Of a stretch of DNA of 64,000 nucleotides, positions 1 through 8,127 are shown one piece after another (the stretch's first letter is position 1; every line of letters starts with the position of its first letter). The notes below the pieces were generated by a model. It was not told the DNA's origin. It ran no database searches and saw only the letters and a list, made by a program, of their open reading frames with translations. The stretch is from Rhizobium favelukesii. Its GTDB lineage: Bacteria > Pseudomonadota > Alphaproteobacteria > Rhizobiales > Rhizobiaceae. The stretch is from the NCBI RefSeq assembly GCF_000577275.2, contig NZ_HG916854.1, forward strand, positions 372,001 through 436,000. Direction: 5' to 3'. The position numbers and the translations under genes are program-made.

Positions 1-456
1 TGGATTGCACTTAAGGGCAACCACGAAGACATGATGGTGGGTGCGACGGAGGGCCGCTACGAAGAGTCCTGGTGGCTTGCAAGCGGTGGCATCGAGACGA
101 TCCAGTCCTACGGCGGGCTCATTCCTCAGGCTCATTTAGATTGGGCCGATAGGCTGCCGCTCATCCACTCGGATCAGTACCGCATGTTCGTACATGCCGG
201 GGTTAAAGACGGTGTCTATCTGGAGGATCAGACACCCCACGATCTGATGTGGACACGGTTCACTCCCTCCGACTCCAACGAATTCTGGGGCAAGCACCTC
301 GTTCATGGCCATACCCCCTCAGCCCACAATCCCCGAACGATCGGCAATAGAACCAACGTCGACAGCGCATGTGTCTTCGATGGAAGGCTCTCATGTGCAG
401 TCTTCGACGATGATGTCCCGGGAGCTCCGATTGAGTTCATTGAGGTGAAGACTTGA
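1..456 (+). CDS. Metallophosphoesterase, serine/threonine phosphatase-like (5' truncated by window)
   Basis: The reading frame is open from base 1, so the N-terminus lies outside the window. The first visible residues include the metal-binding motif GNHE, the central signature of calcineurin-like phosphoesterases. FVHAG and, near the C-terminus, LVHGHTP supply further metal-ligand histidines. Layout and length (about 150 visible residues) fit the C-terminal two thirds of a PP2A/bis(5'-nucleosyl)-tetraphosphatase-like bacterial phosphatase of about 220-250 residues. It is probably cytosolic. The substrate (phosphoprotein or dinucleoside polyphosphate) cannot be told from this part. No operon partner is visible downstream, since the next gene starts 170 bases later with its own signal peptide. 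Confidence 0.8.
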   Translation, partial: WIALKGNHEDMMVGATEGRYEESWWLASGGIETIQSYGGLIPQAHLDWADRLPLIHSDQYRMFVHAGVKDGVYLEDQTPHDLMWTRFTPSDSNEFWGKHLVHGHTPSAHNPRTIGNRTNVDSACVFDGRLSCAVFDDDVPGAPIEFIEVKT

Positions 457-625
457 ACTAATCTCGGCCGTTCCTTGCGCCATCTACAAGACTGCCCGTC
501 AGTGCGGCGTGCGCCGCGGAACTGTATAGCTGCTGCGGGGCCGTTCACATTGGCGTGACCCATGGTTGACTGTGGCACAAAAAACCGTTTCGGCCGTTTT
601 CTTGTCAACGCAGATGGTGAATACA

Positions 626-1117
626 ATGAGGAAGCTCGCAGTCCTAAGCCTGTCTCTGTTGGCTGCATTTTCGACCGTGATGCCAGCGCAGGCTTTCCCA
701 TCCCTCAACGGGCCGACGTTTCAAGCTTCGGACCCACAGTTTATTCAATATCGCAGGCACTTCCCCCGCGCATACGGCCGACATTACGGTGGCTCATGGG
801 GCGGTTATGGAAACTACGGCCGCAGCTACCACGGCGGCTATCGGCCCTATGGTGGCTACCGGTATGGACGCTATGGCGGCTATGGCCGCGGCAACTACTA
901 TGGTGGTTACAACGATTTCGGCCTGCTGTTCGGCGGACTGGCGACAGGCGCGATTATTGGCGGCATGCTGGCTCAGCCGAGGTATTATGCTTCGCCCAGT
1001 TATTCTGGCTACTCGCATGTTGACTGGTGTTATTCTCGATATCGATCCTATCGGGCATATGACAACACGTTTCAGCCTTACTACGGCCCCCGGCGCCAGT
1101 GCATCGGTCCTTACTAG
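626..1117 (+). CDS. BA14K-family secreted glycine/tyrosine-rich protein
   Basis: I chose the ATG at 626 because it opens a clean signal peptide: MRKLAV, a hydrophobic stretch, then PAQA as cleavage site. In-frame starts at 566 and 614 only add residues before it. The middle is a low-complexity Gly/Tyr/Arg region (GGYGRG-type repeats). A short hydrophobic segment [16 protein letters not shown] follows. The C-terminal block from [17 protein letters not shown] to the final RRQC is the BA14K signature with its conserved Cys and Tyr residues. BA14K proteins are immunoreactive, lectin-like envelope proteins of Brucella and rhizobia. Export to the periplasm or surface is inferred; the molecular role is unknown. 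Confidence 0.85.
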   Translation: MRKLAVLSLSLLAAFSTVMPAQAFPSLNGPTFQASDPQFIQYRRHFPRAYGRHYGGSWGGYGNYGRSYHGGYRPYGGYRYGRYGGYGRGNYYGGYNDFGLLFGGLATGAIIGGMLAQPRYYASPSYSGYSHVDWCYSRYRSYRAYDNTFQPYYGPRRQCIGPY

Positions 1118-1268
1118 AATCCGTTCCCTGACGCCCACCGCGCCGAGGACAGCGGTCACCTGGAAGGGCAGCCCGGCACCAACGAATGATGGGCGAGTGA
1201 CGCCTATCCTTCAAACCGTGGAACCTTGGCAGAGAACCGCTGTTTGATGTCCTCGCATGGAGCATCGA

Positions 1269-1535
1269 ATGCGAATTATCCCAATGATTGAAAGCGCAAC
1301 GGTCGCAATTGCTTTGGCAGCTTGTACCACCTCAACGGCGCAGATCCAGCCGCTTCCAGGAAGCCTGACATACGGCGGCAGGGTAGTTCATTCTCCCTAT
1401 AGGCCAGGAACTGTCATCAAAAACACATTCCTCGGGAAGTTCGGCTACCGCATTAACGAGCGCTATGTCGTCCAGCCAGACGGGACGCTAAAACTCACAT
1501 ATCAAAACTGGGGGCAAGACTATTGGATCGAATGA
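1269..1535 (+). CDS. Small putative lipoprotein
   Basis: The ATG at 1269 has GGAG six bases upstream and is preferred to the in-frame ATG at 1257. The N-terminus is a short hydrophobic signal ending in the lipobox-like LAAC, with Cys at residue 19. The mature part is about 70 residues, rich in Gly, Tyr and Thr (PLPGSLTYGGR, YRINERYVVQPDGTLKL) with no catalytic motif. I do not recognise the family. It sits alone after the BA14K gene and both look like envelope proteins. The product is inferred to be an outer-membrane-anchored small protein. Confidence 0.5.
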   Translation: MRIIPMIESATVAIALAACTTSTAQIQPLPGSLTYGGRVVHSPYRPGTVIKNTFLGKFGYRINERYVVQPDGTLKLTYQNWGQDYWIE

Positions 1536-1885
1536 AGGTCCTCGGTCAGCCCGTCGCCGGTTTGTCACCCAGTCGGCAGGCTTCTCATTTTCAACCGGCC
1601 GGAAGCAGGCGGTTAAGGTCCCAAATACGATAAAAACGAGAGTGGCCTTTGTCGGCGTGCGATAGAAACCTGTTGCGCGCCGGCGGGGGCGCACAGAGCG
1701 TGCTTTTCGAGGACATCAGGCCCCGTCGCAAGGTCGTTGAGTGCGCACCAGACGATCTGGAAGATCCGTCATGGCGGCGATGAGCTTCTTGTGCCCCCCG
1801 GGGCCAGGTTCGGCGCGTGAGAAAAGGGCAGCGCTTTCACGACCGCAAAACGGCGGTGCGGAGGCAAGTTGAATGGCTTCTTCTG
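1536..1885. other. Gene-free stretch
   Basis: About 350 bases separate the lipoprotein gene from the broken DUF6766 gene. Neither strand shows a start with a ribosome binding site or a recognisable protein family. A minus-strand segment near 1740-1830 reads like a short protein fragment (HKKLIAAMTDLPDRLV), which may be debris of a lost gene. Confidence 0.4.
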
Positions 1886-2278
1886 TCAGGTGCGATGGGC
1901 ATGCGGCCGGGCATGGCCGTGAACGCGCAGATAGCGTTCGTCAAGTTCGGCAACAATTTCAGCCCCTCTCTCACCGGCGTTTATTTTGAGCAACTCGTCG
2001 ATCTTTGCCTCGAGTCTATCGTCATTCTCTTTAGAGGAGGGGGAGCCGACATAGAGAAAATAAGCAAGTCCCATCACTTGCCACATCAACTGTAGAAATT
2101 CCGATTGCCAATTTTCAAAAGTGTCGCGAGCGAGTTCTGATTGCATATTCAGAAAATTGCGGAGCTTGCGCGTGTTGCATCGTCTCATCAACATACGCGA
2201 ACCAACCGAAAATCGAGTGTCCCAGGATTGAGACGAGAAAGAAAATAGCTGTAATCCATCGTAAGCATAGCGTTTCAT
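1886..2278 (-). pseudogene. DUF6766-family membrane protein, two frameshifts
   Basis: Three reading-frame pieces on the minus strand join into one protein. MKRYAYDGL starts at 2278. The frame then changes near 2250 to give the membrane segment ITAIFFLVSILGHSIFGW and the AYVDE region, and changes back near 2130 to give FENWQSEFLQLMWQVMG and a second hydrophobic stretch. Together these match the DUF6766 layout: a short N-terminus, a helix ending GW, the FENWxSEFLQ motif and a final helix with a charged tail. The second shift restores the original frame. As sequenced it cannot make the full protein. DUF6766 function is unknown. Confidence 0.65.
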
Positions 2279-2648
2279 AATGATGTCTCCGACTGACGCC
2301 CATGCGCGTTTTCGACGGCAGGCGAATAAATGGCGCGAGCCACTTGCTTTGAGTTCATTGCAAGGAAGCGGAGGCTCGACGTCAATCGCAAGCCTGATGG
2401 CCAACGTTATGTCCGTAGGGCCTACGGCTTGGAAAATGAGCACTGGTTACAGGTGTCCGACACGATCGCTGAACCTCGCAACGAGAACACCGCTCGCCGG
2501 CTGTGAAAGCGGCCATTGTCGACGAAGGCGTGCCGAAACAATATGGCCGAAACGGTATAGTTCCTGATTTTTAAATTTCGCCGCGCTGGAAGGCCATCCG
2601 GAACAACCGGCCTTCTCCCGCATTGTTTCGCGACAGAGGAGAACTCCC
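2279..2648. other. Gene-free stretch
   Basis: About 370 bases between the start of the broken DUF6766 gene and the next ribosome binding site. No supported coding region, RNA gene or repeat was seen. The last part (2620-2648) should hold the promoter and leader of the gene at 2649, which has a good GAGGAG ribosome binding site. Confidence 0.4.
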
Positions 2649-2975
2649 ATGCAACCTGTCGACGCCCACGTGGGCAATCTGAACGATGGTATCCTCACCG
2701 TTGAATTCCAGGGGAAGCGTTGTGATGGCGTTTCCGTTGGGATGGCGACCGAAGGTGGCGACGCTGTCCCGCGGGCAAAGAAGCTGATAGTCCAACTCGC
2801 TGTGTTCGGAACCGGGAATGACATCGATCTGTGGGACGAGGGGGACGACGGGAACGAGCAGGGCTGGCTCGAGGACGAACAGCCTTTTCTCGACGATGTC
2901 GGCGAAGACCTCGAGGAAAGTTGTGAGGCAAGCGATCCCGTCTCCGTCATAAACCCCACCGGATCGCGGGACTGA
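2649..2975 (+). CDS. Hypothetical acidic protein upstream of SDR
   Basis: A 108-residue frame starts at an ATG with GAGGAG seven bases upstream and ends four bases before the SDR start, as expected of a two-gene operon. Codon use is GC-biased in the third position like its neighbour. The C-terminal half is very acidic (DLWDEGDDGNEQ, EDLEE). I recognise no family. The opposite strand is also open here, and its translation looks protein-like too, so the coding strand is not certain. The ribosome binding site and tight spacing favour this strand. Confidence 0.4.
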   Translation: MQPVDAHVGNLNDGILTVEFQGKRCDGVSVGMATEGGDAVPRAKKLIVQLAVFGTGNDIDLWDEGDDGNEQGWLEDEQPFLDDVGEDLEESCEASDPVSVINPTGSRD

Positions 2976-2978
2976 CGG

Positions 2979-3755
2979 ATGGCGCGGCCAGTCGCGTTCG
3001 TCACCGGTGCGAGCTCCGGGATAGGTCTCGCCACAGCGACAATTCTTGCGTCGTCGGGTTACGATCTCGCGCTCTTCGATCTTAATGACGAACCACTGGA
3101 AAACCTGGCTCGAACACTCCGACAACAGGGTGGCAAGGTAGTACCTGTGTACGGAGACGTCGCCTCCGAAGTAGATATGGACCGCGCCATAACGGCCATT
3201 AGGAGCGATTTCGGTCGGCTCGACGCTGTGGTCGCCAATGCCGGCATCAACGGCGTCTGGGCGCCAATCGACGATCTCACACCGGACGAATGGGACGCCA
3301 CCATCCGCGTCAATTTGCGTGGAACCTACCTGACGCTGAATAGGACGGTACCGCTGATGAAGGACCGTGGACGAGGATCGATTGTGGTCGTTGCCTCGAT
3401 CAATGGCGTGAGAACCTTCACCAATCCGGGAGCTACGGCGTACAGTGCGACGAAGGCGGCACAGGTTGCGATGACACAGCAGCTCGCGCTCGAGCTCGGC
3501 CGCCATGGCATCCGCATTAACGTGGTCTGTCCTGGAGCGATCGAGACCAATATCGAGGCGTCGACCGAAATTCGTCATCGCGAGGAGGCGGAGGTCCCAG
3601 TGATTTGGCCGGAGGGAAGCGTGCCCATCACTGGTGGTGATCCTGGTCGGGCTAACGACGTCGGCAAGATCATTATGTTCCTATTGAGCGATGCAGCGCG
3701 ACACATTACCGGCTCGCCTGTCTTCGTCGACGGCGGACAAGGACTTCTCAGCTGA
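2979..3755 (+). CDS. Short-chain dehydrogenase/reductase (classical SDR)
   Basis: At 258 residues this has the full classical SDR layout. The cofactor loop is TGASSGIG near residue 10 and NAG follows beta-4 near residue 89. A catalytic Ser lies in the VVASING segment, with YSATK as the active-site Tyr-Lys. The C-terminus ends with ITGSPVFVDGG, the usual close of this subfamily. Asp after beta-2 (LFDLND) predicts NAD(H) rather than NADP(H). It is a cytosolic alcohol/ketone oxidoreductase. The substrate is not evident and the only neighbour is the small acidic protein just upstream. Confidence 0.9.
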   Translation: MARPVAFVTGASSGIGLATATILASSGYDLALFDLNDEPLENLARTLRQQGGKVVPVYGDVASEVDMDRAITAIRSDFGRLDAVVANAGINGVWAPIDDLTPDEWDATIRVNLRGTYLTLNRTVPLMKDRGRGSIVVVASINGVRTFTNPGATAYSATKAAQVAMTQQLALELGRHGIRINVVCPGAIETNIEASTEIRHREEAEVPVIWPEGSVPITGGDPGRANDVGKIIMFLLSDAARHITGSPVFVDGGQGLLS

Positions 3756-4352
3756 GAGATGCAAGATAGTTTTCCTGGGGGCCCGCACCGATCTGCCAAA
3801 CAAGCGGTTTTGACCGGGGTGAAATCTCAACGCGAGGAACAGGAATAGCTGAGTTTTGCAGTTCATTAGCACAACGACGCCGATCCTTCGCCAACTCGAC
3901 GCCTCCGCAATGCCGACCCCGTCGTCGTGGTCGACCATATAGTCTCGTGGAAAGATTGCACAGACGGTTCTTGCGGAAGACGGGTTGTCAAGCCAAGATT
4001 TCAAGCAATCCGAGATCCGGAACAAATTCGCAGAGGTCGTACACCGACTGCGACAGTACGCGCTTGCGCGTCGGGTCCTAAACCGAATGACCGAATGACC
4101 GTCACCAACTCATGGCAAGCGTATCGTAAATCGCTCATATTTTTACGTGGCATGTTTCCCGCTTATGTAGAGCTCGCAGCTGAGTTGGAAGTCATCGTCT
4201 TTCCGCCCCTTATCTCAGGTCGCGTCGGTTGCCATGCATAGCTGCCATTCGGCATTTGCGTTTGGCCTCCAACCGATATCCGAATAATACTCCGCAAAGA
4301 GGATCGAGCCGATCCTCCGTGTGGTGCCCTGTTGGTCTTAAATGGAGACGTG
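3756..4352. other. Gene-free stretch
   Basis: Nearly 600 bases with only short frames lacking ribosome binding sites or recognisable motifs on either strand. It may contain decayed coding DNA, but I cannot assign a family. A leader with GGAG precedes the ATG at 4353. Confidence 0.4.
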
Positions 4353-4664
4353 ATGCAAAACCTGGCAATTGCGGACAACCATATGGAGTCCGTAGAGAGT
4401 GGCAGCAAAACCATTGCTGTTCGGGTCGGTTACTGCTCAATCAAACCAGGGCCGCTTGAGATCAAATCTGCCAGTGGTTTCTGGGGAGCATCGAAGGTGC
4501 ATGTCATTGCAGTCGAACGGAAATCCATATCGGGGCTGAGCTCGGACGAACTTGTCCAGAGCGGGTTTCTCAGCGTCGACGCAATGGTTGAAAATCTTCG
4601 TCCGGCACATCCCTGCATATCGACAGAATCCGAAGTTACCGTCATCAGTTGGGAGTCTGCATAA
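4353..4664 (+). CDS. ASCH/PUA-like domain small protein
   Basis: The ATG at 4353 has GGAG seven bases upstream; an in-frame TTG at 4332 is less likely. The 103-residue product begins with a short lead and then VESGSKTIAVRVG, resembling the 'G-K-K-T-I-xx-R' motif that opens ASCH domains. It ends with a beta strand VTVISWE. In between come the expected strand pattern (GPLEIKS, KVHVIAVERKSISGL) and a 'xSGFxSVDAMVENL' helix. ASCH domains are beta-barrels related to PUA and are thought to bind RNA or nucleotides. The role here is unknown, and the gene appears to be monocistronic. Confidence 0.6.
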   Translation: MQNLAIADNHMESVESGSKTIAVRVGYCSIKPGPLEIKSASGFWGASKVHVIAVERKSISGLSSDELVQSGFLSVDAMVENLRPAHPCISTESEVTVISWESA

Positions 4665-5081
4665 AGGCGTATGGCTGAGGAGGCTTGGTGCCTGGTCGTC
4701 GTCAAATTCAAGTCTGCTAGACTGGCCGCTTTGATGCCGTCTGGTACCCAAGGAGCTGTTTGTTGCCGCAGTCTTTGCTTGAAGCCTCATTCGGTCGCCT
4801 GTAGCATCGACTGCTCGTAAGAGGAAACGATCCGAGAGATGAACTCGAAATCGTTCAGCCTTTGATGGTGCTCGGATCCCACGAGGGTGACGGTCCAGTA
4901 TCCGCGCATTGTGGGGTGCTCCCGACAGGCGTACCTTTAAACGAGATCGCAGTTAACGGCACGGTGAGGCGACACATGACTGGCGCGGTCGGCAATATGT
5001 CACCACGTTTGAGAAAACCATTTCCAACACGTTGAACTCAGGGCTTCCGAATGTAGCCGGAAGCGTAGATGGGAGTTTGAG
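4665..5081. other. Mostly gene-free stretch with one possible tiny minus-strand ORF
   Basis: Between the ASCH gene and the SnoaL-like gene. The only coding hint is the 40-codon frame at 4787-4909 on the minus strand, listed separately. The 60 bases before 5082 contain the leader of the SnoaL-like gene. Confidence 0.4.
4787..4909 (-). CDS. Possible 40-residue fragment, unknown
   Basis: A short minus-strand frame that reads like real protein (MRGYWTVTLVG then RLNDFEFISRIVSSYEQ). The frame stays open about ten codons upstream of the ATG, back to a TAA. No ribosome binding site is obvious. It could be the end of a decayed gene or a tiny independent protein. I do not recognise it. Confidence 0.2.
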   Translation of the reverse strand: MRGYWTVTLVGSEHHQRLNDFEFISRIVSSYEQSMLQATE

Positions 5082-5462
5082 ATGGATGACCGAACCGTGC
5101 GCATGGCGCTGGAGCGCCATTGGGATGCCTCGGATGCGGGCGATTTCAAGGTTGAGCATGACATCTACGGCGAGGATGCCGTGCTTTATTACCCGCAATC
5201 GGGCGAGCGGATTCGCGGACGGCACAACATTCAAGAGAGCCGGTTCGTACAGCCGAACAAGAAGCATTTTACGGTCCGGCGAATTATCGGCGGCGGCGAT
5301 CTCTGGGTCACCGAATTCGTACTTACCTATGACGGCATACCAACTTATGCGGTCAGCATCATGGAATTCCGCGAGGGACTGGTGGTCAACGAAACCCAAT
5401 ATTTCGCCGCTCATTTTGACCCTGCACCGTCGCGTGCGCATCTCGTTGAGCGAGTGGGATGA
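5082..5462 (+). CDS. SnoaL-like / NTF2-fold protein
   Basis: The 126-residue product has the NTF2/SnoaL pattern. An N-terminal helix (ALERHWDASDAGDF) is followed by DIYGEDAVLYYPQSGERIRG, the strand-turn typical of the family. Next come IQESR, a beta-sheet with TVRRIIGGGDLWVTEF, and a final strand VSIMEFREGLVV with NETQYFA. The fold is a cone-shaped alpha+beta barrel used by polyketide cyclases, limonene epoxide hydrolases and many orphan proteins. No catalytic set can be assigned. It is cytosolic and monocistronic, with a weak purine-rich ribosome binding site (GGGAG). Confidence 0.8.
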   Translation: MDDRTVRMALERHWDASDAGDFKVEHDIYGEDAVLYYPQSGERIRGRHNIQESRFVQPNKKHFTVRRIIGGGDLWVTEFVLTYDGIPTYAVSIMEFREGLVVNETQYFAAHFDPAPSRAHLVERVG

Positions 5463-5593
5463 AATCACGTAATCATAGATGCACAGCAACCCGATCGCCG
5501 TTGATCCAGATGAGATTCAGGGGTGGGATATAGAAATTACGGAAAATCCTAGCGGTTTGGAAATGTCGTGTTTTATAGCCCTATGGACGACTT

Positions 5594-6420
5594 ATGGGAA
5601 AGCTAAACCACCTGCAGCGCGAACTCCCGCAAGGGCTGGTCGTGGACGCCGCCTGGCTGAGCGACCACGGCTACTCTCCACAGCTTTGCCGGAAATGCGT
5701 CATGAACGGGTGGCTGGAGCGCGTGGCTCACGGCGTGTACCGAAGGACCGGTGGCAAACTCCTCTGGGAACATCGTCATATCGCTGCAAACCCTGCTGCT
5801 ACGGCAACCCTTCCTCGTGGGTGGCCGCACAGCGCTGTCCCTTCACGGATTCTCACACTATCTCAGGCGGGAAGAAAAGCAGATACATCACTATGGTCCC
5901 GAGCCGGCGCCCTCATGGCTGAACAAGCTCCCTCTGGAAGCCAGGTTCGTTTATCACAATAGCGACGCGCTGTTTCGCAATGAGCCGACAACGTTCGGCA
6001 CGACCAGTCTGGCCTGGAACGTGAAAGACAAAAGTCAAATCAACGCGGACCCTATCGTCGGCGCGGCTCCTTCAACGTGATGCCCTGGGGACAACGGGAA
6101 TGGCCGCTCACCCTCTCGGGCGCCCGAGCGCGCCGTCCTCGAAATGCTGGGCGAACTGCCTAACCATGAGAGCTTCGATCAGGCTGACAAAATCCATCGA
6201 GGGCCTTACAACCTTGAGCCCGCGGCGGCTTCAGAAGCGACTGGTTGACTGCAAAAGCATCAAGGTCAAACGGCTGTTTTTTCTTCGCGGACCGCCATCA
6301 GCTTCCCTGGCGAAAGCAATTGAACAAAGACGCGATCGATCTCGGGACAGGCAAGCCGCATGCTTGTGCGAGGCGGACGTCTGGACCCGACGTATCTGAT
6401 CCGTTCCGGAGGATATGTAT
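5594..6420 (+). pseudogene. AbiEi-type (type IV toxin-antitoxin) antitoxin, several frameshifts
   Basis: The N-terminal part in the first frame (LSDHGYSPQLCRKCVMNGW, then VAHGVYRR) is the winged-helix AbiEi antitoxin N-terminal domain. The frame then changes near 5775 to give QPFLVGGRTALSLHGFSHYL, a hallmark of the AbiEi central domain. Further shifts near 6075, 6130 and 6210 are needed to read FNVMPWGQREWPLTLSG, ERAVLEMLGELP, and finally RLQKRLVDCKSIKVKRLF and RMLVRGGRLDPTYLI. At least four indels break the gene. The partner nucleotidyltransferase toxin expected downstream is not visible, so this is a dead remnant of the system. Confidence 0.7.
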
Positions 6421-6758
6421 GCCGCTCAGATGCCTCGCAAGATATGGGTCGCGGTCAGCGCCAGGGGTTAGGCGCCGTCGCCGTCATACCCGCCGATCCG
6501 CATCGTCGAGCAGTGGCAAGGACGAGTCATTTCCCGTCGTTGCTAGCACGAAGCTCGTGGTTCAGCAGTTGTGGCCGTCACTCGCAATGAGCGGACGGAC
6601 CGATTGTGACCAGGTCACGCTATGCGCCTGTCGCAAGGGTGGCGTGAAGCCTTGATGCTGTTCGCCAATCAGGGATGCGCCTATATGACAGTCATCGAAG
6701 CAAACAAGGCGCCAAGGTTTGGCAGCTCTGCTTCGAAAGCCCAGGAAAGGGGATTATC
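6421..6758. other. Gene-free stretch after the antitoxin remnant
   Basis: This is where the AbiEii-like toxin would be expected. Translations in all three plus frames are broken by stops and show no nucleotidyltransferase motif. The last bases before 6759 contain AGGAAAGGGG, the ribosome binding site of the DUF1127 gene. Confidence 0.45.
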
Positions 6759-6905
6759 ATGAACGTAGCACGCTCTTTCAACAATTGGCGCAAATACCGT
6801 CAGACGGTCTCCGAACTCGGCCGCATGAGCTCGCGCGAGCTCTTCGATCTTGGCATCGAACGCGCGGACATCCGCAGTGTCGCCCGGGCAGCGATTGCTC
6901 GCTAA
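6759..6905 (+). CDS. DUF1127 (YjiS-like) mini-protein
   Basis: A 48-residue basic protein whose core NNWRKYRQTVSELGRMS followed by SRELFDLGIERADI is the DUF1127 motif. The ATG at 6759 has a strong AGGAAAGGGG ribosome binding site; the frame runs on upstream to 6675 but that part has no family similarity. DUF1127 mini-proteins in Agrobacterium and other rhizobia are linked to phosphate/carbon metabolism and RNA turnover, probably as RNA-binding regulators. A perfect intrinsic terminator follows 26 bases after the stop, so this is a complete single-gene unit. Confidence 0.9.
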   Translation: MNVARSFNNWRKYRQTVSELGRMSSRELFDLGIERADIRSVARAAIAR

Positions 6906-6931
6906 GGCGAGCGCCAAAGTTTCGACGTGTC

Positions 6932-6967
6932 GAGCGTCTGCCAGCCCTCTGACAGACGCTCTTTTTT
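6932..6967 (+). terminator. Rho-independent terminator of the DUF1127 gene
   Basis: A perfect 9-bp stem (GAGCGTCTG / CAGACGCTC) around a 12-base loop, followed directly by six T residues. Confidence 0.85.
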
Positions 6968-7122
6968 GGTAGAGTTACTTTCGAAGGTGTCGGGAAATTC
7001 TGCCGAGCCACCGCCAAGCCCATTGCTCGCATGTTGCCCACCGTTGGCACTGAGCGCTCTGCTTCCCCCGCTGAGGCCGGATCTGCCGGATTTCACACTC
7101 TGAGCGCCGGCTGTCTTTTCGT

Positions 7123-7680
7123 TTACGCGGTGGGTTCATGACTGGCGTCCGATTCGATCGGCAATGTGAAGATAAACACAGCACCCTGCGGTTCATTCTT
7201 TTCCGCCCATATCCTTCCTTCGTGAGATTCGACAATTGAACGACAAATTGGCGAGCCCCATGCCCATTCCGTGCCCTTTCGTCGTAAAGAATGGTTCGAA
7301 TATCCTGTCAGGGATTTCAACGCCCCGTCGGTGGACGCGCACCTTCACGACTTTGTCACTCACCATGATGTCCGTGGCGTTGCGAATGAGGTTGATCAGA
7401 ACCCTGCTGGATCTGTACGCGATCGAACCTAACTGGCGGCATGTCGCTCGCAACCTCAACATCCATGTACACACGATGTCTTGACGGATCTTCGGCCACG
7501 AGGTCACGTCTCACGCTGACGACGCTGACGACGCTGACGACGCTGACGACGCTGACGACGCTGACGACGCTGACGACGCTGACGACGCTGACGACGCTGA
7601 CGAGCGCCGCGAGATTTCTCGTCTTTTCGGAATGCCTGAACAGCGCTTTGAGCTTTATTGCCGCTCCCCTCCTGTGTGAA
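7123..7680 (-). pseudogene. Sensor histidine kinase, C-terminal half, frameshifted and repeat-expanded
   Basis: Pieces in three minus-strand frames rebuild the end of a histidine kinase. DMPPVRFDRVQIQQ is followed, in the next frame, by VLINLIRNATDIM (the N-box), then EIPDRIFEPFFTTKGHGMG (F and G boxes). The last frame gives SIVESHEGRIWAE (G2 region) and GAVFIFTLP. Shifts lie near 7410 and 7240. The N-terminal sensor and the phospho-accepting His region are absent, and a 9-bp minisatellite interrupts the helix before RRDLVAEDPSRHRV. The downstream part of a two-component pair survives as the receiver gene just upstream on the same strand. No active kinase can be made. Confidence 0.75.
7513..7601. 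repeat. 9-bp tandem repeat (GACGCTGAC, about 10 copies)
   Basis: Nine perfect copies of GACGCTGAC run from 7521 to 7601, preceded by one copy lacking its first base. The unit length is a multiple of three, so the array adds Val-Ser-Val triplets in the minus-strand kinase frame without itself shifting it. It lies inside the broken histidine kinase gene. Confidence 0.95.
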
Positions 7681-7700
7681 CGGGATAAGCCATTAATCAA

Positions 7701-8057
7701 TCAAAGCAGAAGCCTGAAGCATCGGATGGCGTCTTCCATCCGATACGGTTTTTTTAAGAAACGGCAACGCTCGGGCAGGGAAGATTGTCGGAGTTCCACC
7801 ACGGCAGAGGTCATAACGATTGCCAACTTTGGCCAATCACGATGGATGCGAACAGCTAGGCCTAGTCCGTCGATTTTTCCGGTCATATTAATCGAGGTGA
7901 ACACCAAACCAATGTCGTGGTCCCCTTGCAATATGCGCAAAGCATCATCGCCATTCGAGGCGTCGGCAACGTAAAACCCGGCCGCTGTGATCGCGTTGAC
8001 GGCGGCATCTCGCGTCTGTGCGCTTTCCTCGACGATGAGTATCGTTGGCAGCGGCAA
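7701..8057 (-). CDS. Receiver-domain protein lacking the phospho-acceptor Asp
   Basis: A CheY-like receiver domain: LPTILIVEES at strand 1, AITAAGFYVADASNGDDAL as helix 1-strand 2, DHDIGLVFTSINM at strand 3, VMTSAVV at strand 4 and FLKKPY with the conserved Lys. In normal receivers strand 3 ends in Asp (VFTDIDM); here it is Ser. The acidic pair after strand 1 is Glu-Glu rather than the usual Glu-Asp or Asp-Asp. It therefore should not take up phosphate. I prefer the TTG at 8057 (AGGGGA seven bases upstream); the frame is open to a GTG at 8102. It has no output domain. It belongs with the ruined kinase downstream and may itself be decaying. Confidence 0.7.
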   Translation of the reverse strand: MPLPTILIVEESAQTRDAAVNAITAAGFYVADASNGDDALRILQGDHDIGLVFTSINMTGKIDGLGLAVRIHRDWPKLAIVMTSAVVELRQSSLPERCRFLKKPYRMEDAIRCFRLLL

Positions 8058-8127
8058 AGCAAGTTCCCCTATCAAGTGCACCTCTATCTGCGTAATCACC
8101 ACTATGAAACACGTATGCTGCGGCGCA

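Noticed and set aside
2571..3578. 335-codon minus-strand frame opposite the SDR
   Set aside because: The SDR on the plus strand is certain. Only the part beyond it (2571-2975) stays ambiguous, noted under the acidic ORF.
7513..7601. CRISPR array
   Set aside because: The units are 9 bp and directly contiguous with no spacers. No cas genes are nearby.
7441..7974. Plus-strand frame with Thr-Leu-Thr repeats across the minisatellite
   Set aside because: It is the antisense reading of the 9-bp array and the kinase and receiver genes.
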